NCBI RefSeq assembly: GCF_003071365.1
Contig: NZ_CP028960.1
Coordinates: forward strand, 372,001-436,000
Length of the DNA: 64,000 nt
Direction: 5' to 3'
Origin: Methyloceanibacter sp. wino2
Lineage (GTDB): Bacteria > Pseudomonadota > Alphaproteobacteria > Rhizobiales > Methyloligellaceae
Within the stretch, counting starts at the first letter, position 1; every line of letters begins with the position of its first letter. The notes beneath the pieces are model-generated. The model was given only the letters and a program-made list of their open reading frames with translations. It was not told the DNA's origin and did not search any database. Both the position numbers and the translations under genes were made by a program. Positions 34,952 to 43,563 of the stretch are shown piece by piece.

Positions 34952-35781
34952 TAGGCGGCCGCCTCAAGCTCCTTGGAGGAAGTCTCGGGCTCACGCACAC
35001 CAGTATGAGGATTCCAACGGATGATCTGGAAGACTCCTTCTTCGGTCTCGACGACTGCCGTGCAGCTCTCGACCCAATCGCCCGTGTTGATATAAACCAC
35101 GTCTTCTACCTGACGCATAGCGGCATGGTGAATATGTCCGCAGATTACGCCTTGGGCGCCACTCCGGCGCGCTTCCTGTACCAACGCGTGCTCGAACTCA
35201 CCAATGAAATTCACGGCGCGCTTGACCTTGTACTTGAGATAGGCCGAAAGCGACCAATAAGGCATGCCGAACCACCGGCGTACCGCGTTCAGGTGGGTGT
35301 TGAACCACAGCGCGGTGACATAGCCCCAATCTCCAAGGAAGGCCAGCCATTTGGCGTAGCGCACCACGACATCGAACTCGTCGCCATGCATGATCAGATA
35401 GCGCCGCCCGTCCGCACCGGTATGGACGGTCTGCCGCTCGATGGCGATGCCGCCGAACTGGGACCCGCAATACTCGCGCATGGCTTCGTCGTGATTGCCG
35501 GGAATGTAGACGAGGTCAGTGCCCTTGCGGACCTCGCGGAGCAGCTTCTGCAGGACGTCGTTATGGGGCTGCGGCCAATAGACCCCGCGCCGGATGCGCC
35601 AGAAGTCTACGATGTCGCCGACAAGATAAATTTTCGGCGCCTTGTGCGTCTTCAGGAAGTCCAGAAACGCTTCTGCTTGGCAAGCCTTGGTGCCAAGGTG
35701 GATGTCCGAAATAAAAAGAGCACGATAACGCTGGACGCCAGCGTCGGACGGCTCCTCTTCTTCCCTGCGCGTGTCCAACAT
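34951..35781 (-). CDS. Metallophosphoesterase, PlcP-like (annotated elsewhere as UDP-2,3-diacylglucosamine diphosphatase-like)
   Basis: A 276-residue calcineurin-type phosphoesterase. All metal motifs are visible: FISDIHLGTK, LVGDIVDFW, IPGNHDE, MHGDEFD and CGHIHHA. It belongs with PlcP, the phosphate-starvation phospholipase C of Sinorhizobium, and is related to LpxH. Coupling to a GT4 gene favours PlcP. I chose ATG 35781 (MLDTRREEEEPSDAG); the frame stays open to 36060 but that part lies in the divergent gene. No clear Shine-Dalgarno is present. A weak Pho-box-like sequence lies 27-44 bases upstream. Confidence 0.82.
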   Translation of the reverse strand: MLDTRREEEEPSDAGVQRYRALFISDIHLGTKACQAEAFLDFLKTHKAPKIYLVGDIVDFWRIRRGVYWPQPHNDVLQKLLREVRKGTDLVYIPGNHDEAMREYCGSQFGGIAIERQTVHTGADGRRYLIMHGDEFDVVVRYAKWLAFLGDWGYVTALWFNTHLNAVRRWFGMPYWSLSAYLKYKVKRAVNFIGEFEHALVQEARRSGAQGVICGHIHHAAMRQVEDVVYINTGDWVESCTAVVETEEGVFQIIRWNPHTGVREPETSSKELEAAA

Positions 35782-35807
35782 AGTAAATCGGCGAATAAGC
35801 TGGTTTT

Positions 35808-35825
35808 GTATCAGCGTTGTGACAT
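35808..35825 (-). promoter_or_regulatory. Weak Pho-box-like sequence upstream of plcP-like gene
   Basis: On the minus strand ATGTCAC-AACG-CTGATAC resembles the PhoB site CTGTCAT-N4-CTGTCAT: 5 of 7 in the first half and 4 of 7 in the second, with correct spacing. The match is poor and is noted only because the gene pair is expected to be PhoB-controlled. Confidence 0.22.
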
Positions 35826-35863
35826 TGCATACGATCTGTGTACGACCAAAAATCGCAGTTGAA

Positions 35864-36742
35864 ATGGACGATCCCGACGCCCTGCTAAACCATCGCCTGG
35901 ACACGATTCTCGGTGCCCGCGTGGTGTCGCGCGCTCCCCTCTCGGCCGGCTTCGGTTTGACCGGATTGGTGGCCACACTGAGCGACGGGCGCCGGGTCGC
36001 CGTCAAAGCGCGCACGAGCGATTCGACACGCGGTCCCAGCCTTGCACTCGAAGGCGCCATGCTTGCCGATCTGGCGCGCCTGTCGGAGCTGCCCGTGCCG
36101 CACGTCTATGCGGCCGAAGCCGATCTCCTGGTGATGGACTTCATTGATAACGACGGCGGGTCCATTACGCCCGCTGTGGAACGCCATGCGGCGACGCTGG
36201 TGGCACAGCTCCATGCCACGCCGCGCGATCGGTTCGGGTTTGCCTACGACACACTGATCGGCCCGTTGCATCAGCCGAATCCGCTGAGTGAAAAGTGGGT
36301 GCCCTTCTTCCGCGATCATCGCCTGCTCCATATGGCGCAGGCCGCGCGCGATGAAGGCACCCTGCCCCTTCCCCTCTACGGCCGGATCGAGCGGCTGGCG
36401 GCCGTTCTCGGCGAGTATCTCGCCGAGCCCTCCCATCCCAGCCTTCTCCATGGCGACCTTTGGACAGGCAATGTGCTGGTCAAGGGCGATCGCATCGCCG
36501 GCTTCGTCGATCCGGCCATCTATTACGGTCATCCCGAGATCGAACTGGCCTTCACCACCATGTTCGGGACGTTCGGGCGCGCCTTCTTCGAGGCCTATGA
36601 AGAGATTTTGCCGCTAGAGCCCGGCTTTCACGATTTGCGGCGGGACATTTACAATCTGTATCCGACGCTCGTGCATGTGCGGCTGTTCGGCGGCAGTTAT
36701 ATCGGGGCTATCGAGCGGACCCTGGCGAAGCTCGGTGTATAG
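35864..36742 (+). CDS. Fructosamine kinase family protein
   Basis: A 292-residue kinase-fold protein of the fructosamine/ketosamine-3-kinase family. It has the catalytic loop LLHGDLWTGNVL (His-Gly-Asp), the metal-binding FVDPAIYYGHPEIELAF, and the N-lobe strand RRVAVKART with the ATP-binding Lys. These enzymes phosphorylate glycation adducts on proteins so that they fall off, repairing sugar damage. ATG 35864 is the first in frame after the divergent promoter region; the open frame upstream overlaps the plcP-like gene. The length is normal. Confidence 0.9.
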   Translation: MDDPDALLNHRLDTILGARVVSRAPLSAGFGLTGLVATLSDGRRVAVKARTSDSTRGPSLALEGAMLADLARLSELPVPHVYAAEADLLVMDFIDNDGGSITPAVERHAATLVAQLHATPRDRFGFAYDTLIGPLHQPNPLSEKWVPFFRDHRLLHMAQAARDEGTLPLPLYGRIERLAAVLGEYLAEPSHPSLLHGDLWTGNVLVKGDRIAGFVDPAIYYGHPEIELAFTTMFGTFGRAFFEAYEEILPLEPGFHDLRRDIYNLYPTLVHVRLFGGSYIGAIERTLAKLGV

Positions 36743-36778
36743 CATTGAGGGTTGCGGCGGCGACGATTGCGATTGGGC

Positions 36779-36812
36779 AAAAAAGAACCGGCCCGGGCAA
36801 AGCCGGGCCGGT
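36779..36812 (-). terminator. Rho-independent terminator (minus strand)
   Basis: ACCGGCCCGG (36787-36796) pairs with CCGGGCCGGT (36803-36812) around GCAAAG. On the minus strand the stem is followed by TTCTTTTTT. It faces away from the kinase gene, so it ends a minus-strand transcript from the gene-free region. Confidence 0.88.
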
Positions 36813-36973
36813 CTTCCCTGCGAACGAGCCGAAAGCTGAAGGCGTAAAGCCTTCATGAGGTCTCGACTCGCCCCCCATTTTGTTCCTGAGCCGTCGCTCA
36901 AATTCCTCGCGGTGTCACCCGCTTCGTTCTTCTTCGGGAGAAGAAGGCCCCCCAGCCCGTCCCCCGTGGTGTG
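36779..36973 (-). ncRNA. Candidate structured RNA, about 195 nt
   Basis: This minus-strand stretch has its own promoter-like element upstream and a strong terminator. In between are four perfect hairpins: 36929-36946 (7-bp CTTCTTC/GAAGAAG), 36909-36922 (GCGG/CCGC), 36888-36899 (GAGC/GCTC) and 36837-36855 (7-bp TGAAGGC/GCCTTCA). Between stems the minus strand carries purine-rich spacers with two AGGAA repeats. No believable protein is encoded. It does not match the 6S, RNase P, tmRNA or SRP RNA features that I know. The exact 5' end is inferred from the promoter. Confidence 0.6.
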
Positions 36974-36979
36974 ATGCAA

Positions 36980-37008
36980 AGCTATCCCAGGGCGGCGCGA
37001 CGCTTCAA
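36980..37008 (-). promoter_or_regulatory. Promoter-like element for the structured RNA
   Basis: On the minus strand TTGAAG (37008-37003), a 17-base spacer, and ATAGCT (36985-36980). The -35 is like the TTGAAA of the tandem sRNA units. The start would fall near 36973. Confidence 0.45.
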
Positions 37009-37396
37009 CAAAGCGAAGCACTATGAATGCACTTCGCTGTCGCAGTGTTGCGGAAATGCAAAAGGCGCCGTTCCCGCGTCCATCATGGCTCTATTAGTCC
37101 TTATAATTCAATGCTTTATGTATTCATTGCGAGCGAGGCCCCGGGGCGTCTCTGTCCGAATTTTGGTCGTGCCGGGGGCTCATGCATGCGCTCAAGGGGG
37201 AAATCTTTCGACGGTCTTGTGGCAAATGCGCAACGGCCTCCGACGAGACGGCCACGGAGAGCTTTTTGCGGACGTTTCGGCGTCCTTCAATCGTTCCTAT
37301 CGATGAGGCTCGTGGCGGCGAAGAAATTCGCGTTCCCGGCGTTGCACGGCTCAACGCCATGTGCATCATGCCCCAAACATTCTCGCGGGGGAGACG
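37009..37396. other. Gene-free stretch before the FAH-family gene
   Basis: AT-richer in its first half (37085-37130, including TTATAATTC), which may hold the promoter of the following gene. Short open frames on both strands lack motifs or sensible starts. I see nothing else that can be named. Confidence 0.35.
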
Positions 37397-38242
37397 ATGA
37401 GGCTCGTACGTTACGGTGAACTCGGGCAGGAGAAGCCCGGCATTCTGGATGCCAATGGCGCCATTCGTGACCTGTCCGGCGTCGTGGACGACATCGCGGA
37501 CGAGGTCCTCACGCCGGCGGGCCTGCAGCGCCTGCGCGAGATCGATCCCGCGTCCCTCCCGCTCGTCGACGGCAATCCCCGTCTCGGCGCACCGGTCGGC
37601 AATGTCCGCAAGTTCTTCGGCATCGGGCTGAACTACCGCGACCACGCCGAAGAGACCGGCCTGCCCATCCCCGAAGTGCCCATCGTCTTCGTGAAGGCGA
37701 CCTCTTCGATCTGCGGCCCGAACGATCAGGTCTTGGCGCCCGCGGACTTCAAACGCATGGACTACGAGGTGGAGCTCGGCTTCATCATCGGCAGCACCGC
37801 GAAACGCGTGCCCGTCGAGACCGCGCTCGACTATGTGGCCGGGTATTGCATCGGCAACGACGTGTCCGAGCGCAGCCTTCAGAAGGGCGGCCCCGGCGAA
37901 TGGATCAAGGCCAAAAGCTACGAGACGTTCGGTCCGCTCGGTCCGTGGCTTGTCACTTCGGATGAGATTCCCGATCCGCAGAATCTCGATCTCACCATGG
38001 ATCTCAACGGCGAGCGCATGCAGACGGGCAATACCTCGACCATGATCTTCTCCGTGGCCGAACTCGTCAGCTATATCAGCAAGTACATGACGCTGGTTCC
38101 CGGCGACGTCGTAGTCACGGGCACGCCGCCAGGCGTGGGCATGGCGCGGAACCCGCGCGTGTTCCTCAAGCCGGGCGACGACATGGTGCTGCGCATCTCA
38201 GGCCTCGGCGAACAGCACTCGGTCGTGGTCGCCGAAAGCTAG
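37397..38242 (+). CDS. Fumarylacetoacetate hydrolase family protein
   Basis: A 281-residue FAH-superfamily enzyme. It shows the N-terminal RLVRYGELGQEKPGILD and the catalytic domain with KFFGIGLNYRDHAEETG, the metal ligands in the MDYEVELGFIIG segment and an Asp in YCIGNDVSER, and the substrate-loop region GTPPGVGMARNP. Members cleave C-C bonds in aromatic catabolism (homoprotocatechuate, 2-keto-3-deoxy sugars, ureidoglycolate) and the exact substrate is not readable. ATG 37397 is preceded by GGGGGAG with 4-base spacing. It stands alone; no catabolic genes flank it. Confidence 0.9.
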   Translation: MRLVRYGELGQEKPGILDANGAIRDLSGVVDDIADEVLTPAGLQRLREIDPASLPLVDGNPRLGAPVGNVRKFFGIGLNYRDHAEETGLPIPEVPIVFVKATSSICGPNDQVLAPADFKRMDYEVELGFIIGSTAKRVPVETALDYVAGYCIGNDVSERSLQKGGPGEWIKAKSYETFGPLGPWLVTSDEIPDPQNLDLTMDLNGERMQTGNTSTMIFSVAELVSYISKYMTLVPGDVVVTGTPPGVGMARNPRVFLKPGDDMVLRISGLGEQHSVVVAES

Positions 38243-38250
38243 GCGGCACC

Positions 38251-39072
38251 CTACGACGGCTTCTGCCAGAAGGCGTGGAAGTGGTGCAGCGGCCCGGCGC
38301 CCTGCCCAACATGAATCTCGTCCGCGGCGATGATCGCCGCCGTGACATACATCTTGGCAAGCTTGACCGCCTTTTCGACGGTCTCGCCCTTGGCGAGCTC
38401 CGCGGCAATCGCCGAGGACAGCGTGCAGCCGGTGCCATGTGTATTTTGGGTCTCGTGGCGGGGCGCCTCGATCCTTTGAACGCCGTTCGCGTCGGCGAAA
38501 ATGTCGAGCGCCGTCTCGGCCATGGATTCGCCGCCGGTCAGTAGCACTGCGTCCGCCCCGAGGGCCCGCAGCCGCTCCGCACGGCCTTCCATCATCTGCT
38601 CCCGGCTTTCCGGCGGCTCTCCAAGCAAGGCCGCACATTCCGCGAGATTGGGCGTGGCGACGGTCGCGCGCGGCAGGAGCCGGTCCCGCAGCACGCCGAC
38701 CGCATCCTCATCGAGCAATAGATCGCCGCTGGTCGACACCATGACGGGATCGAGCACGACGGGGACGTCTTCGAACAGGTCGAGGCCAGTCGCCACCGCC
38801 TCAACTGTCTCGGCCGTGGCCAGCATCCCGATCTTGATGGCCCCGACATCGAGATCGCGCGCGACAGACTGCATCTGTGCCAGCACGAACTCCGGCGGCA
38901 CGGCCATGACATCGTCGACGCCCTGTGTGTTCTGCGCGGTCAGTGCCGTGATCGCGCTCGCGCCATAGACGCCGAGTGCGGAGAAAGTCTTCAGATCGGC
39001 TTGGATGCCCGCGCCGCCCGATGAATCCGAACCGGCCACGGTGAGTGCAATCAGGGTTCTGTCTGCTGTCAT
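38251..39072 (-). CDS. thiD: Bifunctional HMP kinase / HMP-phosphate kinase
   Basis: A 273-residue ribokinase-fold enzyme that phosphorylates hydroxymethylpyrimidine and its phosphate for thiamine synthesis. The N-terminus [20 protein letters not shown] is diagnostic. [11 protein letters not shown] and the catalytic-base loop [18 protein letters not shown] near the C-terminus are present. The length is normal. No other thiamine gene is nearby. Confidence 0.95.
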   Translation of the reverse strand: MTADRTLIALTVAGSDSSGGAGIQADLKTFSALGVYGASAITALTAQNTQGVDDVMAVPPEFVLAQMQSVARDLDVGAIKIGMLATAETVEAVATGLDLFEDVPVVLDPVMVSTSGDLLLDEDAVGVLRDRLLPRATVATPNLAECAALLGEPPESREQMMEGRAERLRALGADAVLLTGGESMAETALDIFADANGVQRIEAPRHETQNTHGTGCTLSSAIAAELAKGETVEKAVKLAKMYVTAAIIAADEIHVGQGAGPLHHFHAFWQKPS

Positions 39073-39163
39073 TTTGTTTTTGTTCCCCGGAAATCAGTGA
39101 GTGGCGCGCGCCGGCCTGGCGCAGGTATCGACCCTGCACGCCGGCGGCGTGCGCGCTGAAGGA

Positions 39164-39898
39164 TCAGCCAATCGTCGCCAAAGACGGGAAGGCCTGCAGG
39201 ATCCAGCCTGCGATGAGTGTCATGGAGTCCGTCAGGAAAAGGATGCCGGTCAAGACGAGAAGGCCGCCCATGATCTTCTCGACCTTGCCCAAGTGCTTCT
39301 TGAAGCGCCCGAGGGCCTTCATGAACGGCTTCACCGCCACGGCGGCCAAGATGAAGGGAATACCGAGCCCCAGCGAGTAGACGAACAGCAGGCTCACGCC
39401 TTTGCTGACGGTCGACTCGCCAGCCGCCACCGCCAGAATCGCGCCGAGCACGGGACCGATGCACGGTGTCCAGCCGAAAGCGAAGGCAAGGCCGATGACA
39501 TAGGCGCCGAACAGGCCCGCGGGACGCGTGTCGGCGTGGTAGCGCGCTTCGCGATGGAGAATGGGGATATGGATGACCCCGAGGAAATGCAGGCCGGCGA
39601 TGATGATCACGACGCCCGCGATCTTCGACAGGATCGGCAGGTTGGTCACCACGAGCGACCCCAAGGCCGTCGCCGTGGCGCCGAGAATCACGAAGACCGT
39701 GGTGAAGCCCAGCACGAACGCGACGGAGGACAAGACCACCGTCTGGTAGACATGGGCTGGGGTTTCGTCTTCGCCGGTGAGCTGGTCGAACGTGGTGCCG
39801 CCGAGGAAGCATAGATAAGGCGGAACCAGTGGCAGGACGCATGGGCTGAGGAAACTCAGAAAGCCTGCCAGAAGCGCGCCGTAATAGGTGACGTCCAT
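39164..39898 (-). CDS. ccdA: CcdA-family cytochrome c biogenesis / thiol transport protein
   Basis: A 244-residue membrane protein with about six helices. The two conserved motifs with reactive cysteines are visible: FLSPCVLPLVPPYLCFLGG near 18-36 and FGWTPCIGPVLGAILA in the second half. CcdA passes reducing equivalents from thioredoxin across the inner membrane for cytochrome c maturation. It ends 91 bases before thiD on the same strand and lies 9 bases after gph. Confidence 0.9.
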   Translation of the reverse strand: MDVTYYGALLAGFLSFLSPCVLPLVPPYLCFLGGTTFDQLTGEDETPAHVYQTVVLSSVAFVLGFTTVFVILGATATALGSLVVTNLPILSKIAGVVIIIAGLHFLGVIHIPILHREARYHADTRPAGLFGAYVIGLAFAFGWTPCIGPVLGAILAVAAGESTVSKGVSLLFVYSLGLGIPFILAAVAVKPFMKALGRFKKHLGKVEKIMGGLLVLTGILFLTDSMTLIAGWILQAFPSLATIG

Positions 39899-39907
39899 AG
39901 GCCTGTG

Positions 39908-40594
39908 CTAGTCCGCTTCCGGGGCAAGAGCAAGACCGCCCACCAAGTCGTGAAGATGGTTGATGACGGCGTCCGGTTCGAGCGTCGTAACCGGAACCGT
40001 GGAGTACCCATACGAGACCAGGACCGACCGTAGCCCGGCCGCACGCGCCGTTTTCAGATCGGTCTGGCTGTCGCCCACGAGGAGCGTCGTCTCAGGCTCC
40101 GTGCCGAGTACCTGAATGAGTTCGAGAGCGCTGGCGGGATCGGGTTTGCGCGGGCGCCCATCCTTTTCGCCATGCACCACCTTGAACAATCCGGCAATCC
40201 CGAGCCCCTCGAGGACATCGTGGGCGATTGGCTCCATCTTGTTGGTCAGCACCGCGCACTCGATATCCGCCGCGTTGAGCTGCTCCAGCGTCTCACGGAC
40301 GCCCGGGTACAGTTTCGAGTTCTCGAAGGGATCGTCGCTGTAGTGCACCAGCAGCCGCGCGAATGCCTTCTGGTGCTCCGCATCGTCGAGGGTCACGCCA
40401 TGCTCTGCGAAGGCGCGGTCGACCAGTTTCCTGAGGCCGTTTCCCACCATGCCCTGGACCACATCCTCAGGATGGGGCGGCAGGCCGAAATCGGCCAGTG
40501 TTCTCTCGATAGCCAGCGTAAGGTCCCCCACCGTGTCTGCAAGCGTGCCGTCGAGATCAAAGATGACGGCTTGGCACGGCTGGAGGTGTGACAT
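39908..40594 (-). CDS. gph: Phosphoglycolate phosphatase (HAD superfamily)
   Basis: A 228-residue HAD phosphatase. The nucleophile motif is IFDLDGTLADT, motif II is AVLTNKM, motif III Lys is in GRPRKPDP, and motif IV is LLVGDSQTDLKTARAAG. At the end of a Calvin-cycle gene block it is the CbbZ-type enzyme that removes 2-phosphoglycolate formed by RuBisCO oxygenation. Its start overlaps the rpe stop by one base (TGATG). Confidence 0.88.
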   Translation of the reverse strand: MSHLQPCQAVIFDLDGTLADTVGDLTLAIERTLADFGLPPHPEDVVQGMVGNGLRKLVDRAFAEHGVTLDDAEHQKAFARLLVHYSDDPFENSKLYPGVRETLEQLNAADIECAVLTNKMEPIAHDVLEGLGIAGLFKVVHGEKDGRPRKPDPASALELIQVLGTEPETTLLVGDSQTDLKTARAAGLRSVLVSYGYSTVPVTTLEPDAVINHLHDLVGGLALAPEAD

Positions 40595-41271
40595 CAGGCG
40601 GCGACGCCCGCTTTGGCGGCTGCGCGGATGGCGGCGATGTTCTTCGCGTAGTCGCCGTCCTTGAATACGGCGGAGCCCGCCACGAGCGCATCGGCGCCGG
40701 CCTCGGCGACGAGCCCGGCGGTGTCGACATTCACGCCGCCATCGACTTCCAGATGGATCGGGCGTTCGCCGATCATCTTGCGGATGGCGCGAATCTTTTC
40801 GAGCTGCGCCGGAATGAAAGTCTGGCCGCCGAAGCCCGGATTGACGGTCATCACCAGAACGAGGTCGAGCTTGTCAAGCACGTACTCGATGGCGCCCTCC
40901 GGCGTGGACGGCGTGAGGCTCACACCCGCCTTCTTGCCCAGGCTGCGGATGTGCTGCAGCGATCGGTCCAGATGGGGGCCCGCTTCCGCATGCACCGTGA
41001 TGATGTCGGAACCGGCCTTCGCGAACGCCTCGAGATAAGGATCGCACGGCGCGATCATCAGATGCGTGTCGAAGATTTTGTCCGAGTGCGGACGAAGCGC
41101 GGCGACTACATCCGGACCGAAGGTGATGTTCGGCACGAAGTGACCGTCCATCACATCGAGATGGACCCAGTCGCACCCGTCGCGGTCGATCGCCTCGACT
41201 TCCGCGCCGAGCTTGGCGAAATCAGCCGACAGGATCGACGGCGCGATGACGATCTCGCCCGGCATGGTCAC
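40594..41271 (-). CDS. rpe: Ribulose-phosphate 3-epimerase
   Basis: A 225-residue TIM-barrel enzyme that interconverts ribulose 5-phosphate and xylulose 5-phosphate. It has the N-terminal [19 protein letters not shown], the metal-binding [17 protein letters not shown], the [14 protein letters not shown] active-site segment, and the phosphate-binding region [10 protein letters not shown]. It overlaps pgk by ATGA. In this block it serves pentose regeneration in the Calvin cycle and the pentose phosphate pathway. Confidence 0.96.
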   Translation of the reverse strand: MTMPGEIVIAPSILSADFAKLGAEVEAIDRDGCDWVHLDVMDGHFVPNITFGPDVVAALRPHSDKIFDTHLMIAPCDPYLEAFAKAGSDIITVHAEAGPHLDRSLQHIRSLGKKAGVSLTPSTPEGAIEYVLDKLDLVLVMTVNPGFGGQTFIPAQLEKIRAIRKMIGERPIHLEVDGGVNVDTAGLVAEAGADALVAGSAVFKDGDYAKNIAAIRAAAKAGVAA

Positions 41272-42506
41272 GCCACCGCCGACTGGGGCGGCGTTGCGCA
41301 GTCTGCCAGAACGGCGACGCCCGGCAATTGCTCACCGGCGAGCCACTCGAGGAAGGCCCCACCGGCCGTCGAGATATAGGTGAAGTTGTCCGCCGCGCCC
41401 GCCATGTTGAGCGCGCGCACCGTATCGCCGCCTCCGGCGACAGAAATGAGTTTTCCGGCTTTCGTCCGGGCGCCCGCCTCTGTCGCAAGCGCAAAGGTCG
41501 CCGCGCCAAAGGGTGCGATCTCGAACGCGCCGAGCGGGCCGTTCCAAAGAATTGTGTGAGCGCCTTCGAGCTTTTCAATCAGCAGCTCGACGCTCTTCGG
41601 TCCCTGATCCAGTGCCAGCGCGTCGTCCGGAATCTCATCGACACCGCACACGGATGTTTCGACATCCTCGGCCAGACTCTTCGCAACCACGACGTCGACC
41701 GGCAGCACGATCTCGCACCCGGATGCCTTGGCCTTCTCGGTGATCTCCTTGACGGTGTCGACGAAGTCCGGCTCGCACAGAGACTTGCCCACGTCGATAC
41801 CGTCGGCGAAGAGGAAGGTGTTGGCCATGCCGCCGCCAACCACGATCATGTCCATGCGCTGCGCCAAATTGGTCAGCACCTCGATCTTGGTGGAGACCTT
41901 GGCGCCACCGACCACGGCCATCACGGGACGCTTCGGGTTTTCCAGCGCGGCACTCAGGGCATTGATCTCGGCCATCATCGCCATCCCCGCATAAGCAGGC
42001 ATGAGACGCGCGATGGCCTCCACGGAGGCATGGGCGCGATGGGCGCAGGAAAACGCATCGTCCACATAGATGTCGCCGAGAGCGGCGAGTTGCTTGGCAA
42101 AGCCGATATCGTTCTTGGTCTCGCCGGCGTGGTAGCGCAAATTCTCGAGCAGCACGACATCACCGTCTTTGAGCGACGCGATCCCGGCCTCGACGTCGGG
42201 GCCGATGCAGTCATCGAGAAACGTGACGTCCGCACCCAGAAGCTCGGCGAGCTTCGTGGCGACCGGCTTGAGCGACGTCTCGGGTGAGCGCTCGCCCTTC
42301 GGGCGGCCGAAATGCGACATCAGAACGACTTTCGCTCCTGCTTTCCGCAGGGCTTCGATCGTCGGCAGGACACGCTCGATGCGCGTCGCGTCCGCGACGG
42401 CTCCATCTTCGACAGGCACGTTGAGATCGGCACGGACAAGGACACGCTTCCCCGCCACATCAAGCCCGTCGATGGTCTTGATGCTGGCGAGGTCGATGTC
42501 CGCCAT
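41268..42506 (-). CDS. pgk: Phosphoglycerate kinase
   Basis: A 412-residue two-domain kinase. The N-domain has [14 protein letters not shown] and [20 protein letters not shown]; the C-domain has [14 protein letters not shown] and the ADP-binding GGGDTVRAL near the end, with [10 protein letters not shown] in between. ATG 42506 ([10 protein letters not shown]) has AGGGA 6 bases upstream; ATG 42524, overlapping the gap stop as ATGA, is the alternative and would add six residues. It works in the Calvin cycle and in glycolysis. Confidence 0.95.
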   Translation of the reverse strand: MADIDLASIKTIDGLDVAGKRVLVRADLNVPVEDGAVADATRIERVLPTIEALRKAGAKVVLMSHFGRPKGERSPETSLKPVATKLAELLGADVTFLDDCIGPDVEAGIASLKDGDVVLLENLRYHAGETKNDIGFAKQLAALGDIYVDDAFSCAHRAHASVEAIARLMPAYAGMAMMAEINALSAALENPKRPVMAVVGGAKVSTKIEVLTNLAQRMDMIVVGGGMANTFLFADGIDVGKSLCEPDFVDTVKEITEKAKASGCEIVLPVDVVVAKSLAEDVETSVCGVDEIPDDALALDQGPKSVELLIEKLEGAHTILWNGPLGAFEIAPFGAATFALATEAGARTKAGKLISVAGGGDTVRALNMAGAADNFTYISTAGGAFLEWLAGEQLPGVAVLADCATPPQSAVA

Positions 42507-42520
42507 GCCGTTCCCTGACG

Positions 42521-43534
42521 TCATAGCAAGCGTCCCATCGCGACGGCGGTGTCGCTCATGCGATTGGAGAAGCCCCATTCGTTGTCGTACCAGGCAACGA
42601 CACGGCAGAACGTGCCGTCGATCACCTGGGTGCCGGTCGCGTCGAACACGGAGCTGAGCGGGCTGTGATTGAAGTCCGACGACACGAGAGGCTTGTCGTT
42701 GATGCCGAGCACACCGAGCAGCGGCGCCTTGGAGGCAGCTTCCGCCATGGCTTCGTTGATCTCGTCCGCGCTGGTCTTGCGGCCCGCCTGGAACGTGAGG
42801 TCGACGAGACTCACATTCGGCACCGGCACGCGGATGGAGGCGCCATCAAGCTTGCCTTCGAGCTCAGGCAGGACAAGGCCGACTGCCTTCGCCGCGCCGG
42901 TCGAGGTCGGGATCAAATTCGCGGCGCTCGCGCGGGCCCGGCGCGGATCCTTGTGGAGCGTATCCACCGTCCGCTGATCGCCCGTGTAGGCATGGATCGT
43001 GGTCATGTAGCCGCGCTCGATGCCAACCAACTTGTGCAGGACTTCCGCCACGGGGGCGAGGCAGTTGGTGGTGCAGGACGCGTTGGACACCACGACGTCG
43101 GCCTCGGTGAGCTTCTGGTCGTTGACGCCATAGACGACGGTGAGATCGGCGCCCGAGCATGGCGCAGACACGAGCACGCGCTTCGCGCCTGCCTTCAGAT
43201 GCTGAGCGGCGGCTTCGCGCTTGGTGAAGCGGCCGGTGCATTCCATGACGATGTCGACGCCAAGCTCGTCCCACGGCAGTTGCTCGGGATCGGGCTCGGC
43301 CAGAACCGCAACGTCCTTGCCATTGACGCGGAGGCTGCTGCCGTCCACGGAGATCTCGCCCGGGAACTTGCCGTGCACGGTATCGTACTCGAGCAGCAAG
43401 GCGTTCATATCGGCCGAGCCGAGATCATTGATCGCCACGAAGTCGAGATCGTCGCGGCCGGCCTCCATGAAGGCCCGGAACGTCAAACGGCCGATCCGGC
43501 CAAATCCATTAATGGCAACGCGTGGTGTGGCCAT
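42521..43534 (-). CDS. gap: Type I glyceraldehyde-3-phosphate dehydrogenase
   Basis: A 337-residue dehydrogenase. The NAD(P) fold starts [17 protein letters not shown]; the catalytic Cys is in [17 protein letters not shown]; the sugar-phosphate sites include [19 protein letters not shown], and [14 protein letters not shown] ends the domain. Nearby prk and tkt suggest a CbbG-type role, though it may double as the glycolytic enzyme. Confidence 0.96.
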   Translation of the reverse strand: MATPRVAINGFGRIGRLTFRAFMEAGRDDLDFVAINDLGSADMNALLLEYDTVHGKFPGEISVDGSSLRVNGKDVAVLAEPDPEQLPWDELGVDIVMECTGRFTKREAAAQHLKAGAKRVLVSAPCSGADLTVVYGVNDQKLTEADVVVSNASCTTNCLAPVAEVLHKLVGIERGYMTTIHAYTGDQRTVDTLHKDPRRARASAANLIPTSTGAAKAVGLVLPELEGKLDGASIRVPVPNVSLVDLTFQAGRKTSADEINEAMAEAASKAPLLGVLGINDKPLVSSDFNHSPLSSVFDATGTQVIDGTFCRVVAWYDNEWGFSNRMSDTAVAMGRLL

Positions 43535-43563
43535 AACCTCCCTACCCTTTACGTATCTATGAC

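Noticed and set aside
34951-36060. 369-codon version of the PlcP-like protein
   Set aside because: The extra N-terminus overlaps the divergent fructosamine kinase gene and has random composition; ATG 35781 gives the family's normal length.
36950-36975. Plus-strand similarity to the tandem sRNA core (CCCCCCAGCCCGTCCCCC)
   Set aside because: The match is limited to C-runs, no hairpin or terminator follows on the plus strand, and the minus strand has the coherent RNA structure.
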